In this document: positions 36,926 through 49,103 of the stretch, in pieces
How positions within the stretch are numbered: position 1 is the first letter of the stretch
Layout of the letters: every line of letters starts with the position of its first letter
Assembly (NCBI GenBank): GCA_032622095.1
Contig: CP136069.1
Coordinates: 185,183,122 to 185,247,121 of the forward strand
Reading direction: 5' to 3'
From: Siphonodentalium dalli
Taxonomy: Eukaryota > Mollusca > Scaphopoda > Gadilida > Siphonodentaliidae
Length of the DNA: 64,000 nucleotides
The notes under the pieces: model-generated
Databases searched by the model: none
The model's input: only the letters and a program-made list of their open reading frames with translations
Told to the model about the DNA's origin: nothing
Program-made: the position numbers and the translations under genes

Positions 36926-37087
36926 GTGGCACACATTCTTTACCAAGTGGGTAGAATCCTGGATCACACATACACGAGGCGTCTTCGTATCGCCCATTGA
37001 CGTAGTACGGTTTGCAGGCAGCGGTTTCCACACATTCGTCAACAGTGTTTGGATTGTTCATGTTGCATGATTGTCCTGGTAACTTCC
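36926..37087 (-). CDS. EB/EGF-like module exon (second in order)
   Basis: The acceptor is TTTATATACAG and the first donor CCAC/GTAAGT. The exon is phase 1-1 and 162 bp when spliced at that donor. It encodes a ~54-residue module with six cysteines: GQSC, DEC, AAC, the C-M-C pair, and KEC before V-P, with the D-P-G-F-Y-P segment typical of EB modules. Using the more distal donors would lengthen it by 23, 46 or 69 residues in the same frame. Same gene and orientation as the exons at 16125, 19104 and 41074. Role beyond an extracellular module is unknown. Confidence 0.85.
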
Positions 37088-37896
37088 CTGTATATAAAAT
37101 CGACATGAAAACAATGTTATGTATAATACACTGCCCATGCACATGTGTCATTATCTGACATAGCATTATCGCTTGATTGGTTTATTTATTGCCAAGTAAC
37201 ATAAAACAATAGAACAAAGAACACTGATGTACATTGTAACATAACTTCAAACACAAGACACACTTAATCCCCGGTGTGATGACACATTTGCATTGTTATT
37301 CTCACAAATATGCTGGAAACATTGACGAACGTTTTCGAAACAAATAATATATTCCTTACTTGAAGCGATAATTAAGAAAGGCTATCTACAAGAGACACAA
37401 TCTTTCCACCGATTCAGTGGAATCAGAAATAGTGCGTATTTGGAATCTTAGAGGATATAAAGAAATCGCATTAAGGGTCAGACGAACGTTTTTCCACAAT
37501 TTCCTGGTATTTCAATATGGATTTTCTCAAAATCTGTCAGGAATTTATTTGTGAAATTTTGTACACGCGATTATTGTGGCACAATATTTAAGAAACATCA
37601 ACCAATTGGATATTATAACTGCATTTACTTCACCGTTATGGCATGAAATCTATTTGAAAAGTCACTGCTTTCCGGTACCAAGATCTGAAGATCATGAGAG
37701 GAGACCTAATGTTTCTTGATTCGTGAAATTTAATGATTATTTTCATTTAGAAAGGCAACTACCCTAAAATAATGTTCTATATTTGAGAATGTCCATGTCA
37801 TGCCTGTTGATCAATGAAAAATTGGGCTGAGATAAGTTCTGGGTCATTGGTTCATAACCAAGTTAAAGCTGACCACTGTCTTAACACTGTGACCTA
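37088..37896 (-). other. Intron between EB exons, nothing recognised
   Basis: AT-rich sequence with no open frame carrying splice sites or cysteines. Confidence 0.4.
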
Positions 37897-38365
37897 TAAT
37901 TCCAGTTGATTGCTCCCTCACCTCACCGCATATCAACAATTGTTTTCATTGGGCCAGTGATTGGACTGGAATATTTGTGAGTGCTTTATTCTTCATGATA
38001 ATATATGGGGTATGATGCTATATTATGCAATTGAAAATATGACTCAACATTATGACACGAATGAAGCCCCCTCTCATAGAGCCACGTCAATAAGCTATTT
38101 AGTGATTGGAGTGCCGTGTGAAATTATTAATTATTCTAGCAGTTCTTGATACCAAAAGGAAAAACAAAACAATAATATATTCAACCTCTCAAATGTATTA
38201 AAATCCATTGTTTGTTATATTGTCTCTAAATAACTGCTCAGATTATATATACAATGATCATGGTATGTGAGAGTCAAAATTTATCGCCAGATAGATCCAG
38301 AGAAATTCTTTGTTAAACAGAACTTTCCATTTTTGGCGGGATTTATGCAAAACGTGCTTGGTGCA
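37897..38365 (+). repeat. Intronic segment similar to 18601-18970
   Basis: Shared strings include AATTCCAGTTGATT, AAGCTATTTAGTGATTGGAG and TTTATGCAAAACGTGC. This copy is about 100 bp longer through an internal insertion near the left end. Confidence 0.7.
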
Positions 38366-38542
38366 CTGAAACAACCGGATTTCTGGCTAACTTTTAAAAT
38401 AATTTTATGGAGAACATTGGGAAAGTTCTCTATCTAATCTAAGGATAGTGAAAAACTCTTCCAACGACATTTTACTCAACGTTGCCTCGATATTAGAAAT
38501 AACTTAAATGGGCAGATATCGGCAAACATCCTCCTATCGACA

Positions 38543-38722
<180 letters not shown>

Positions 38723-39038
38723 GCCGTTGAAGATTTGATCATATCCTTTGTTCAGACGAATACAACTGTACTGGCTATGATTAAATATCGGCCAAAATTT
38801 TAAATCTTTGTTCCAGCACAATTGCTTCTCCAACCGTAGACCTCATTTCCAGCATACATGTATCTTAATACTGCGCAGGTTAAACCATTATATAAAAAGA
38901 AAAGCTCATTGCAAGTTGAAAACCGAAGACATGTCAGTATTTTAAAAACAATTTCTGGAAAAAAAACAGTAACAATTTAGCAGATATGATCATAAATTAT
39001 TTTTGAAATGACTTTCATACCTATCTATTTCTGTTTAA

Positions 39039-39517
39039 AGGCACGTGAGGCCTTATTTGTCGAAAATATTCATATTTGTTCCAATCACCGTAAACAGAAA
39101 AACATTAACACGCATACAGTTTCGTTCATATATACCATGACCATCGCGTAAACAGCATGTTGTCATAAAGATTTACTATATTTTACCTAAGCAAGAGCCT
39201 GATTGTGTTACAGAAGACAGCACAATGCTGCTGGCTAATCACACACAAATGGCATAAACGCTCTTTATTCGTTCCATATCAGGAACGCTCTTTATGTTTA
39301 CCATCATAATATAAACAAACACCAGAAAAGTAAATTGTTATGCTTTTGTTTACATAACAATGGTCAAATATATGACAATAACATACTGTTTATGCGACAT
39401 TTCTTATTTGTATACGGACAAAGTCTGTCTACATTTTGTTGTTCTTTCTGTTTGTGGCGGTTTTTGACGGGTGGAAATATTTTCACAGGATACCCACCGC
39501 CAAGGCCAACCGTACCT
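39039..39517 (+). mobile_element. TTAA-flanked MITE, AGGCACGGGCGG family, copy 2
   Basis: The ends are AGGCACGTGAGGCC and, inverted, AGGTACGGTTGGCC. TTAA lies at 39035-39038 and 39518-39521. It is similar along its length to 14486-14979. Non-coding. Confidence 0.8.
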
Positions 39518-39521
39518 TTAA

Positions 39522-40380
39522 TATTTTTGTTTTTAGAGATATTTACCTATACTGACAACTCACTTTTCTGCTACCCCATTGTTTTCAATTTTTTCCCGGT
39601 GTATTTTCACAGATCAACCCCTTTTTCGATGATTTATGACAAATATTTACTCAATAATATAACCCTTCAATTTATCATATATGTTTTCGTTATTTGTAAT
39701 GTGCAATGGAGACATGCTCAACGAAGTGGGGTTTTTATTTTTTGAATGCATGTTTTTTATGTTTTGTGTTTTTCATTTTTATCAACATGCTCGATACTTT
39801 AAAAGCCCACCTTTTTTTTCTTCTACTGGTCTTGGCTTCGAATCTGCAGTTATAAATAATGACAATCCAGACATGTACTGTCACAGTAATTGTATATTTT
39901 AAAATTTTCTAAAATTCCGACTCACAATCTGGAACATTGATGAAATATATGCATCTGAGCAGAGGGGTTCAGTATGGGTTCTGAAGTGGTAACCCACTCT
40001 TATATGACACAATACGTTGTACCCACTGTAGTATACAATGTTTATTGCCATGGGTGAAATTTAATGATGTATTTTGAAGAAAAAAAACAGGTATAAGGAA
40101 AAACATTTTCAGCTTGCGGGAAAACGACATATGTTTGAACTGATTGTGAAACGCCCACCCCCCGCCTACGTGTCTGGAACTTTCTTCCGCCTCCCTTACT
40201 AATTTTAACAAAATGAACAAGAGTTGCGCATCAAAGACCTGAGTTATCTGAGACGGATGAATGTCGTGGCGATTTCTTGACCGATTCAATGATTTTCTGT
40301 TGTCTAGAATTATCTTTCGTAATTTTAATGTCGCCTGATTTCGTATAGGACTTTCTGTCAAGAAATTTGGCCAAGTAAAC
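39522..40380 (-). other. Intron sequence with an unrecognised open frame
   Basis: A 130-codon minus-strand frame (39969-40361) has no recognisable domain and no matching splice sites that I can support. Probably chance. Confidence 0.3.
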
Positions 40381-40971
40381 TTAAAGGGGTACTGTACGCC
40401 AAATGTTGTTGTTGGTTTCTATAGTCTCCGAGTCGGAGAATAAGGTAACAATTTTTCCATTATTTGAAAGTCTGTTGAGTACGAAGTCATGTTACGAATG
40501 ACAAATTTACCGGAATGCAAAAATACAAATTGTCGTTGTCGAGTAATTTTTGTAAAGTTTTCAACCAAATGAATCAAATAAAAGTTATATTATATGCATA
40601 CTAGTCCCATATACTCATTTAAGTTATTGTATCGTCGCTAGTCAGTGAGTGGCTTGAGTGTTCTCCCCGTATCATCATAATATTTTAAGCGATCGTGTGT
40701 GCGATCGGTTTAACAATCCAGTATCCCTCAATTACTGGTTTTGATTACGGTAATTCGTAATTCAATTGACGCCATTTTATGGCTCCAGTCATAAATTCAA
40801 TTTATATCAAATTATTAACGTTTAAATTATTAAATTTTAAGATAGCCTATTAACCTGAGCGTTTACAGAATACATATTCGACTCAAATTACTTATGTTTC
40901 TATATATTATCGATATTAGATCGTTGTTGTCACCGAACATTTAATGAAAATGGCGTACAGTACCCCTTTAA
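40381..40971. mobile_element. TTAA-flanked TIR element, AGGGGTACTGTACGCCA ends
   Basis: The terminal inverted repeats AGGGGTACTGTACGCCA are perfect over 17 bp and flanked by TTAA on both sides (40381-40384 and 40968-40971). The interior is AT-rich and non-coding. It is a third TTAA-targeting MITE family in this window, lying in the intron between exons 41074 and 36926. Confidence 0.88.
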
Positions 40972-41073
40972 TGTTAGTTATTTATGTATTGTTTCAGTGA
41001 TGTTATCCCAGCTTTATGTTAATGTTCTGAATGTATGCACTCCTGTTATAAATTGAATTTTGTTTATACTAAC

Positions 41074-41208
41074 TTGGAATGCATGACACTCCGTTGCTTG
41101 ATGTGTACTTGTAATATCCGGGGTCGCATTCACATGTTCCATTGACGCACTTGGAATTCACCACAGTGCACGTACCAGTGGAACACTGGCCCCCTATGTG
41201 GGCGGCTC
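41074..41208 (-). CDS. EB/EGF-like module exon (most 5' of four)
   Basis: The acceptor is GTGTTGACAG and the donor CCAA/GTTAGT. The exon is phase 1-1 and 135 bp. It encodes a ~45-residue module with six cysteines: GGQC, GTC, SKC, the C-E-C pair, and VSC near the end, with NGTCECDPGYYKYTSSNG. This is the clearest EB-type pattern of the four. No signal-peptide exon was found 5' of it (plus coordinates above 41208), so the gene start is missing or too diverged to see. Probably part of a secreted or membrane-anchored multi-EB protein. Confidence 0.85.
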
Positions 41209-41753
41209 CTGTCAACACTATAACTAAGCATAAACACTGGAAAGAAACAACAAGCATCTGAAATGATAAGAATTCTTCCGTGATCGTTGTTATACTCGAA
41301 CTTGGCACGGAAACTTTTCAATACATACCAAATACTTTGATATTCGCATACGGGCTTGAATAAAAAAAAATAGTAAAACAAATTTTAATAAATAAAACAA
41401 CGTGCCATTTTAAAGATAGACCGTCCTATTGGACTCCATAAAACTATCATTGGTGTCTATAAGATAAGTAAGATAAGTTTAATAGGCAAAACATCCTTAT
41501 AAGGACAGTATGCAAACATAATATATAGTTGTACATTGAACAATATAATAAATGATATAATAATAGATGGTAATATATAACCTTAGTAAAGCTGAATGTG
41601 CATAGGGTCGTCTCGTCTTCATTTATTCATTGATTATGAGGCGATGATCATCGCGTGTGGAAAATAATTTTCGGATTATATGGTGTCTGATCGTCAGTTA
41701 TCTAATTTTAAAAGGGGAAGTTTCATTAGTTTTTGAATTTTTGCCATTCAGGC
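41209..41753 (-). other. 5' side of the visible EB gene; no exon seen
   Basis: AT-rich, with no promoter element or upstream exon that I can support. Confidence 0.4.
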
Positions 41754-42125
41754 TTAAAGTGATGTGAAACACTCCCGGTTTGATGCTCAAAGAGAGATGG
41801 AGAATAATTTTGCTCAAAGTAGTTATTTTTATGAATATTAGTCCACTAAATTTACAGTACACACACCGTCATTCTTATACATTAATTAAATGCAATGACT
41901 CTCCATGGCGAAATAGTTTGTTTTATTTATCGCCGAATGTCGCGTCCCGAATTGAGATGTAAATATTTAGAATTTAGCATAGTTCAGACAATTATATCTA
42001 TGGAGTGGTATGGTCGATTTCTTTGAGATTTCCGGTGATCCTAATAGAATGCTACATTCCCACAGTTGGCAAAGCGCCTGAGTACTAACATGTCAGTTTC
42101 TCGCACCCGAACAAGTACATAATAT
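41754..42125 (-). repeat. ~365-bp dispersed repeat, inverted copy
   Basis: Inverse complement of the repeats at 17101 and 50441, ending at CGCACCCGAACAAGTACATA. It is more diverged than the other two are from each other. Confidence 0.8.
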
Positions 42126-42363
42126 GTCTTTAAACAAATACAATGATCTCAGATACAGAGTGTCCGTGCTTTCGTTTCTCAAAAGCAATATATTAGTGCA
42201 TTTTAAATTGTTTATAATCTATTTATTTTCTACATATCGAATTCAATACATGGTGATTCACGATTCGAACGGCGATATCCCAATCACAAATGTAAACGAA
42301 CATGATCTCTCACGAGTGATCGGCATGGTATTATAACTGATCTATGCTCAGGCATAATACATG

Positions 42364-43800
42364 GGGTATGGTTCTCTATTCCGAAGGTTCATTATTCCGA
42401 AGGTTCGCTATTCCGAAGGTTCATTATTCCGAAGGTTCCCTATTCCGAAGGTTCATTATTCCGAAGGTTCGCTATTCCGAAGGTTTTCTATTCTGGGCGT
42501 ATTTAACCAGAAATGAATCAAAATTTGCACCCCACACAAAAACCACACGAGGAATGAAAAATACGATTACGCTAGTATTCATATATAGTACATTTATACA
42601 TTCACTTCTAATTCACAAATTGTCCTAGATATCGGTTATTAATAGCAACAAAAGAGTATCAGTTTATCGTTCATTATGGAAAGTTAAAAACACGATGACT
42701 GAAATAAACTACATGTAAGAGATATAGTTTTTTCCGAACTGGCAATCTGTATTTGAAAAAAAAACATCAACATTCAAGGCCCACTTAATTTTCGAACCCC
42801 CAGATCAAATATATAAAATATATGCCACTATATATACCATTTGAAATATGAAGCTCTCTAACACTGTATTATCAGCTTATCCGGTGTAATAAACTGTGAA
42901 CATGTTGTTTTTGTTGAGTTAACGCAGGGTTAACGACTTGTTTTTGTGCTTAAGGTTCATCTGGGTTTGTTGCGCAAAGTAAAGTGTATTATTTTCAATG
43001 GAGGGGGCCGGTAACTCTATATTTTAAAGGTAATGTTATTCCCCTTCAATTGAAAATACATTAGGTTGAATTCTGTTGCATTCTGAGACCCATGACATAT
43101 AACGGGGGAATCTTTTTATGATTTAAGATGTTTTCTATTTCTCTAGGGGCATCTTCTGATACAGACGTTTGGAATGGTGGTGAACTATATATAGTGTTTT
43201 AATAATATTTTATGGCACAGATTGTGTTTAAAACCTGATATCAAGGCACTATAAAAAATAGCCGATGACTCGAAAATTAAGTGGGCCTTACAATTCAATA
43301 CAAATTCACAATTGCAGTTAGGTTCAACTCATACCCGTCTATTCAACGACATTCTGCTTCCCAGTATTCATTAAGAGTTATAGTCCCGCTGTTTTAATCC
43401 CGTCTTTAGCTGGCATATTGTTGCCTGTAAGATTATTGAGATATAACGCCATACGCGATGACATTAAATCGCATGGAAAGAGCAATTGTGTGGGCTGCCT
43501 GACGTGAATATGAATTGGAAAATAACGTCATACGTAATGACATTAAATCTCAAGGAAACCCGCGAAAACATTTATTGTTTCAATGTTTTAAGTTATTTCC
43601 TTCATAAAAAAGAGTCTTCGTGATAAAGAACCCTCTCAATACTTGAATATAGAATTAACCTTTAAAACAAAATAGCTAACCTTCGGAATAGAGAACCTTC
43701 GGAATAGCGAACCTTCGGAGTAGTGAACCTTCGGAATAGTGAACCTTCGGAATAGTGAACCTTCGGAATAGCGAACCTTCGGAATAGAGACATGTTCCCT
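42364..43800. mobile_element. 1.4-kb element with 8-bp TSD and inverted CCGAAGG arrays
   Basis: The flanks are a perfect 8-bp AATACATG (42356-42363 and 43801-43808). The ends are GGGTATGGTTCTCTATTCCG and, inverted, AGGGAACATGTCTCTATTCC. Just inside each end is a tandem array of about eight ~15-bp units (TTCCGAAGGTTCGCTA-like) pointing inward: 42374-42493 and, inverted, 43674-43790. The middle contains another TIR element (42776-43289). No transposase is seen. The 8-bp duplication fits hAT-like machinery. The subterminal arrays look like a multiplied protein-binding site, which is inference. Confidence 0.78.
42776..43289. mobile_element. Nested TIR element, AAGGCCCACTTAATTTTCGA ends
   Basis: The 20-bp terminal repeats are exactly inverted at both ends of a 514-bp AT-rich segment. 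A target duplication is not clear (ATTC against ACAATTC). It lies within the element at 42364-43800. Confidence 0.75.
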
Positions 43801-44109
43801 AATACATGTACGTGATTACTGAATCGAGAAGGAATACGTGCCCGCCCACCTATATTTATCCGCATGCCAACTATCACAATATACTCTAAATTGTGCTTCT
43901 GGCGATAATTTCGTTGTCTTTATTTCATCACCACTAAAAGCGACATCAGAAGACTCGATTCTGTGTCCATGTATGTCCGTATATATTTCCGGTGGACCTT
44001 TTGCTAGGCTGACAACAATTCGAGGTGAATAAATAAATTTCCAAAATCGAAATATAATTGATCTGAGCTTTGAAGGGTGGGTTCCTCAACTCAAATAAAA
44101 ATCGTTCAC

Positions 44110-44525
44110 ACCCGACGCAGATAGTAATTTAGGGGTGTTAAATCAGACTAAATAGTAATTTAGAGTTGTTAAAATCATAATAAATAGTAATTTAGGAGTG
44201 TTAAATCATAATAAATAGTAATTTAGGAGTGTTATATCATAAGAAATAATAATTTAGGGGTGTTAAATCAGAAGAAATAATAATTTAGGAGTGTCAAATC
44301 AGAAGAAAAAGCAATTTAGGGGCATTAAATCAGACGAAATAATATTCAGGGGTGTTAAGTCAGGAGAAATAATAATTTATGGGTGTTAAATCAGAAAAGA
44401 TGGCAATTTAGGGGTGTTAAATCAGAAGAAATAGTAATTTAGTGGTGTTAAATCAGAAGAAATAGTAATTTAGTGGTGTTAAATCAGAAGAAACAGTAAT
44501 TTAGTGGTGTTAAATCGGATATGAT
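44110..44525 (+). repeat. ~32-bp minisatellite, about 13 units
   Basis: The unit is TAATTTAGGGGTGTTAAATC followed by AGAAGAAATAG, with substitutions increasing toward the left. Confidence 0.9.
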
Positions 44526-46049
44526 ATCTTTAATCACAGGTGTAGTGTTAATTGACCAAAATGTATTATTGCATATTGGATTCGTAGTTCCATTCATATC
44601 TAAAATTGACGGGCTATTAAATTTAAATTTTTAATTTTGTTTATATATTTTATTTATTTATTATGATTTATTCATTATATATTTATTTATAATACTGCTC
44701 GTAAAACAACATATCCTCCTGTAAATAGGTTTATAATTGACATAAATATTCAAATAGGTTCACATTGTACTTATGTGATTCTGAATTATGCCCACAGTAA
44801 ACATATACACGTTATGCTATTGGATGTCGCGGGCCGCAGTGAAAACATATAAAGCGTACACATCTGGTAGGTCGTGAGTAGCTTTGTTCGTGTTATGTTC
44901 CAGCTGTTCTCGTGAATATAAATACAATACGGCTTCTTTCATTTGCAATAGACCATATGCATGCAGAGCTGTTGTAATAACCAGAGTTTAGGCCATGTAC
45001 ATAGAGCGTGTTTAAGTTTTTACGATAACAGGCTGCGTAGAAAGGTAGTTCAAATATATATCGACCTATTTCGATATTTGGAAAAATTCATAAGCGAACC
45101 TTATTAGGTGTTTAAAAACCAAGAAAGGTATCCGTTCATTGTTGAATATTTATTACATGTATGTACATACAGCTATACCGGTCTCGGCACATCTTGCCTT
45201 TTCAATAGCTTGGAATCACTGATGAAAGTGTGTACTCATCTTGGAGTCTGTAAGACAGTTCATTGTGAATCACGTGCTAATTACATGTAATTGAATTAAA
45301 TTATACGAGGAACCTCCTTAAATTGTTATGCCTTTGACAGAGAGACGTGCTCAGACGTTCGTTTCTAACGGCGCTTGTGTCATTACACGCTTGGACATAA
45401 TGGTCATTTTATTTCTCTTTGATACCGTTTAATCAGTTGATGGGTTTGTGGTGGCGATTCCGTCATAATTTAATGTTTTTGTCCTAAATATCACTTGCCA
45501 TTTTTAATGGCGACATTCTATAAGAAGCTTGTGTATTTGCGCAATAAATATGTTGCTTCATAACAAGATTTTATACTGTGTGAAATTATTGATAATTTTT
45601 GTGATATTTCGCTCAGTGAAGTTGTTTTTTATCCACTGGAAATTTATGTTATATCTGAAATAAGCGCAATTTGATGAGGTTCCCATGATAATGATAAACA
45701 AAACAATAAGATAGAAGTAATCAAGACTTCCGTCGGTCGCGTGTTGCCAGAGTGGGAAATACATGAGTATTATTTTATTTAGATAATGGCATGAACTTCA
45801 GCTTGGTAATACAATTCGTGTGAACTTAAATGTGCATGTTGGAATAAATATAGTAACGGAACCCGAATGCCAGCCGACCCACTAGTGTTTCTATGTGGTG
45901 GTTTAGCTTGACAAGACCACACTGACCACATGTGTTATATACAAATATGCAGGTACGGAAGTCACCCCCCCCCCCAATTGCCATGTAACGACATCACCAA
46001 CAACAGTTGAGAACTTCCGTAGAAATATGAAGTTGTAAAATTATACGGT
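44526..46049. other. No gene seen
   Basis: AT-rich. 44745-44860 resembles about 1620-1700. Short open frames lack recognisable domains. Confidence 0.4.
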
Positions 46050-46053
46050 TTAA

Positions 46054-46433
46054 CCCTTTACCCAACAAAACGTCAAATAAAGCTTCAACAGCCTAAAATA
46101 TCTTCGGTCTGTCTCAATAGAACCATACAAATATGGATATCATTGGAACCGGCTCCTTGACCACATTGTGATAGTTACAGTTATGCCCTGTGCCAATGCA
46201 TTCTCTTATATATGCGAGTCGACCATAGGTCGCCTCGCATATATAAGAGAATGCATTGGCCTAACAAAAATCTTTTTTAACACTTTTTACCATTTTTTCT
46301 TACATTCTTTAACATTTTAATAATTTTTAATGTGTTAAGCCAATGCATTATCTTATATATGCGAGGCGACCTATGGTCGACTCGCATATATAAGAGAATG
46401 CATTGGCACAGGGCCGTTCTGTTGGGTAAAGGG
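46054..46433 (+). mobile_element. piggyBac-like MITE, copy 3
   Basis: CCCTTTACCCAAC ends, left TTAA (46050-46053); the right flank is ATAA, one base off. Two inverted 69-bp palindromes are present. Internal layout matches copies 1 and 2. Confidence 0.83.
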
Positions 46434-46621
46434 ATAAGATGAATATATCCATGGGCGCGTTATTACTGGAATCAAGATACCACTGCCATATTAGTTCCGA
46501 AGTCACTCACCATTTGCCATGTAACGACATGGTCAACAAACGGTGAGAACTTCTGAAGAGACATGATTGAATTTGATTTTGAAATTATAAAGTTTAAGAT
46601 GAATGAATATGTCCGTGGGCG

Positions 46622-47400
46622 TTATTTTCGATTCAGCGAGGGTTTAAACTGGTTTATAAAATGCATTTCTTTCACTTCCAATAATTGAGGATCGGATGTT
46701 GTATAGAACGGACATATTTTGAAATCCCCCCACTGCATTCATCGATGTGTTTGCTGACATATAATGTGCGGTAGTTCGTATCCCGTACCCCCTGTTTATG
46801 CAGTGATACTCTGTGTCGTAGATTGGTTGTTTGACCGATATAATTGGCGCCACAGTTTGAACATATCACTACATAAATAACATTTTCTGATTCACATGTC
46901 ATGTCCTGCTTGACTTTGAAATCCCTATATGCGGTCTCGAACCTGAATGATGAACCTTCCAATAAAAGGGGGCATGTTCCACAACGTGTATCCTTCCTGC
47001 ACGATTTTACAGATGATATTGTCGGAATAACACCATATGAGAATCGAGCTCTACAAAGTGTAGTTTCAAACTTGGCGGTTGTCGTTTACTTTTGATGATA
47101 TGTGTGCCAATTTTAGTACTCGCCTCATACGTTCACTCTTCTTCAAGATGGGTAAGTTGCTATATACCACGGGAAATAACTCTGGGTTTCGATGGTTATA
47201 GGTTGTTACCATAGCAAGGGGTGTTTTGTCCGCTTTTGAGTGTGGTTTTGTCTGTCTAAGCTCTGAAAGGGAATACGATTGGGCCATTTTGATGCCTTGA
47301 TCTATTAAGTTAATGGGATAACCACGCTTTATTAGAGTGGTTCTGAGTTCCGCGAGTCGGATTATTTGGACGTCGGAGTCTGAGACTATTGTTCAAATGC
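46622..47400 (-). pseudogene. Penelope-like element remnant (RT end plus GIY-YIG domain)
   Basis: Reading on the minus strand, the pieces come in Penelope-like order. First is an RT-thumb-like stretch ending LIKRGYPINLIDQGIK, then KTPLAMVTTYNH. Next comes RCGTCPLLLEGSSFRF and a GIY-YIG endonuclease with VIYVVICSNCGANYIGQT, containing the IY and YIG strands and a C-x-x-C pair, followed by LRHRVSLHK and a HIDEC motif. A tail ends INQFKPSLNRK and stop at 46622-46624. Frameshifts occur upstream and at a G6 run near 46730. The RT catalytic core is missing, so it is 5'-truncated and inactive. Confidence 0.85.
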
Positions 47401-47477
47401 GTCTTGCTTGGTTATATAGCAATTTTACCATCTTTTATAATGACGCACAAGCGGTGCTCTATATATATAGAGTAGGA

Positions 47478-47504
47478 TATGTCTGTCCGTCTGTCTGTCT
47501 GTCC
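47478..47504 (+). repeat. GTCT microsatellite
   Basis: GTCTGTCCGTCTGTCTGTCT-type tetranucleotide run. Confidence 0.8.
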
Positions 47505-48691
47505 GGATATTTGTTCAGACTGCTGGTCTGATTTCAACCAAATTTGGTGAGGTGACTCGGTGTACCCTGTCGGGGGTTATAACGGCGTTAGTATTTCAAA
47601 CTTTTGATTTAAAATAATTACTAAATAAATAAAACAAAATTTAAATAACTCATGTAGGCCTATTTGAGAATCAAGTAAGTCCAATGCATCTATGTGAATA
47701 TTTAGGTCCCTGTGTGAACGTATTTGCACGATGATATGTTGCAGCACCAGTTGTACACTCTTTATATACGTGTTTTCTCTGTGACCCCTGCCATCCAACG
47801 GAATAACGAGTATAAATCCACTATGGGCTTACTCCAGAATAAAATAATTCCAATATGGAGCAATGTCAACATTTAGGTCCAAGATGAACCTGTCTGCACG
47901 ATAATTTATTGAAGTAGCACAATAAATATCTAAAACGATTCACCGGGTCAAATCACCCATATATACAAATTTTCAGCTCCGATTGACCAGCCGTTTCTGT
48001 ATAAATAATCAGTTATTTATTACCATTGGCAGATACAAGCCAATAGCTAGTCCCTCATGTGACGTCACAAGCGGTAACATTAAAGATCCAGACTGCATAC
48101 GCCATGATGAATATTCAATCGCATGAATCGGCGTAACTCAGTCACGGGGGGCCTATCCACCTAATGCGCATAAGATTGTCCACTTATAAATGGACAATCG
48201 GTACCTAAAATGGTCGTTAATAAATGGACAATCCGACCACGCGTGGCACGCGAGCTTGGGATTGTCCACTATTTCACGACATATATAGATAATCGTGCAT
48301 GTTAGCTTCATATTAAATCTGAAGGGTAATAACTCTATAAAGAATGTACCTTTACTAAATGACGGAGATTTGTGTGAGAAATTTGCAACACCACAACAGA
48401 TCAACTTTTGTGAAATATAAGTCATAGTCTTCCCTTGGGTGGGTGGGCTTGGGGGAGGTTTGGGATACGCTCTTTAAAAACACTCTGGTCGTGTATACCG
48501 CTCTTTAAAAACACTCTGGTCGTGTCACACGCTCTTTAAAAACACTTCTTCGAAGACGAATATTCAATCGCATGAATCGGCATAACTCAGTCACGGGCGG
48601 GGGGGGGGGGGCTATCACAATTTTTTCGGCAGTGTGCTCAGTGGATTAGTGGGCGTCGATCATTACTGAAAAACTACACCGGTGTAATCCT
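47505..48691. other. Non-coding with local duplications
   Basis: A ~40-bp string (AATATTCAATCGCATGAATC...) occurs at 48110-48149 and again at 48560-48599. ATTGTCCA/TGGACAAT inverted strings cluster at 48173-48275. ACGCTCTTTAAAAACACTC is repeated three times at 48469-48545. No gene is seen. Confidence 0.5.
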
Positions 48692-48695
48692 TTAA

Positions 48696-49087
48696 CCCTT
48701 TACCCAACAGAAGGGCCCTGTGCCAATGCATTCTCTTATATATGCGAGTCGACCATAGGTCGCCTCGCATATATAAGAGAATGCATTGGCTTAACACATT
48801 AAAAATTATAAAATTGTTAAAGAATGTAAGAAAAAATGGTAAAAAGTGTTAAAAACAGATTTTTTTTAGGCCAATGCATTCTCTTATATATGCGAGGCGA
48901 CCTATGGTCGACTCGCATATATAAGAGAATGCATTGGCACAGGGCATAACTGTAACCATCACAATGTGGTCAATGAGCCGGTTTCAATGATATCCATATT
49001 TGTATGGTTTTATTGAGACAGACCGAAGATATTTTAGGCTGTTGAAGCTTTATTTGGCCGGTTTTGGCCGGTTTGTTGGGTAAAGGG
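48696..49087 (-). mobile_element. piggyBac-like MITE, copy 4
   Basis: TTAA flanks (48692-48695 and 49088-49091) and CCCTTTACCCAAC ends. Orientation is opposite to copies 1-3, with the long asymmetric arm on the right. Two inverted 69-bp palindromes are present. It lies immediately beside the LINE RT remnant. Confidence 0.85.
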
Positions 49088-49103
49088 TTAAGTTGGTCCA
49101 ATT

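Noticed and set aside
36530-37042. 170-codon minus frame with cysteines, read as one protein
   Set aside because: It is partly the shifted frame of the 69-bp exon repeat and partly MITE sequence. The real module is the in-frame exon 36926-37087.
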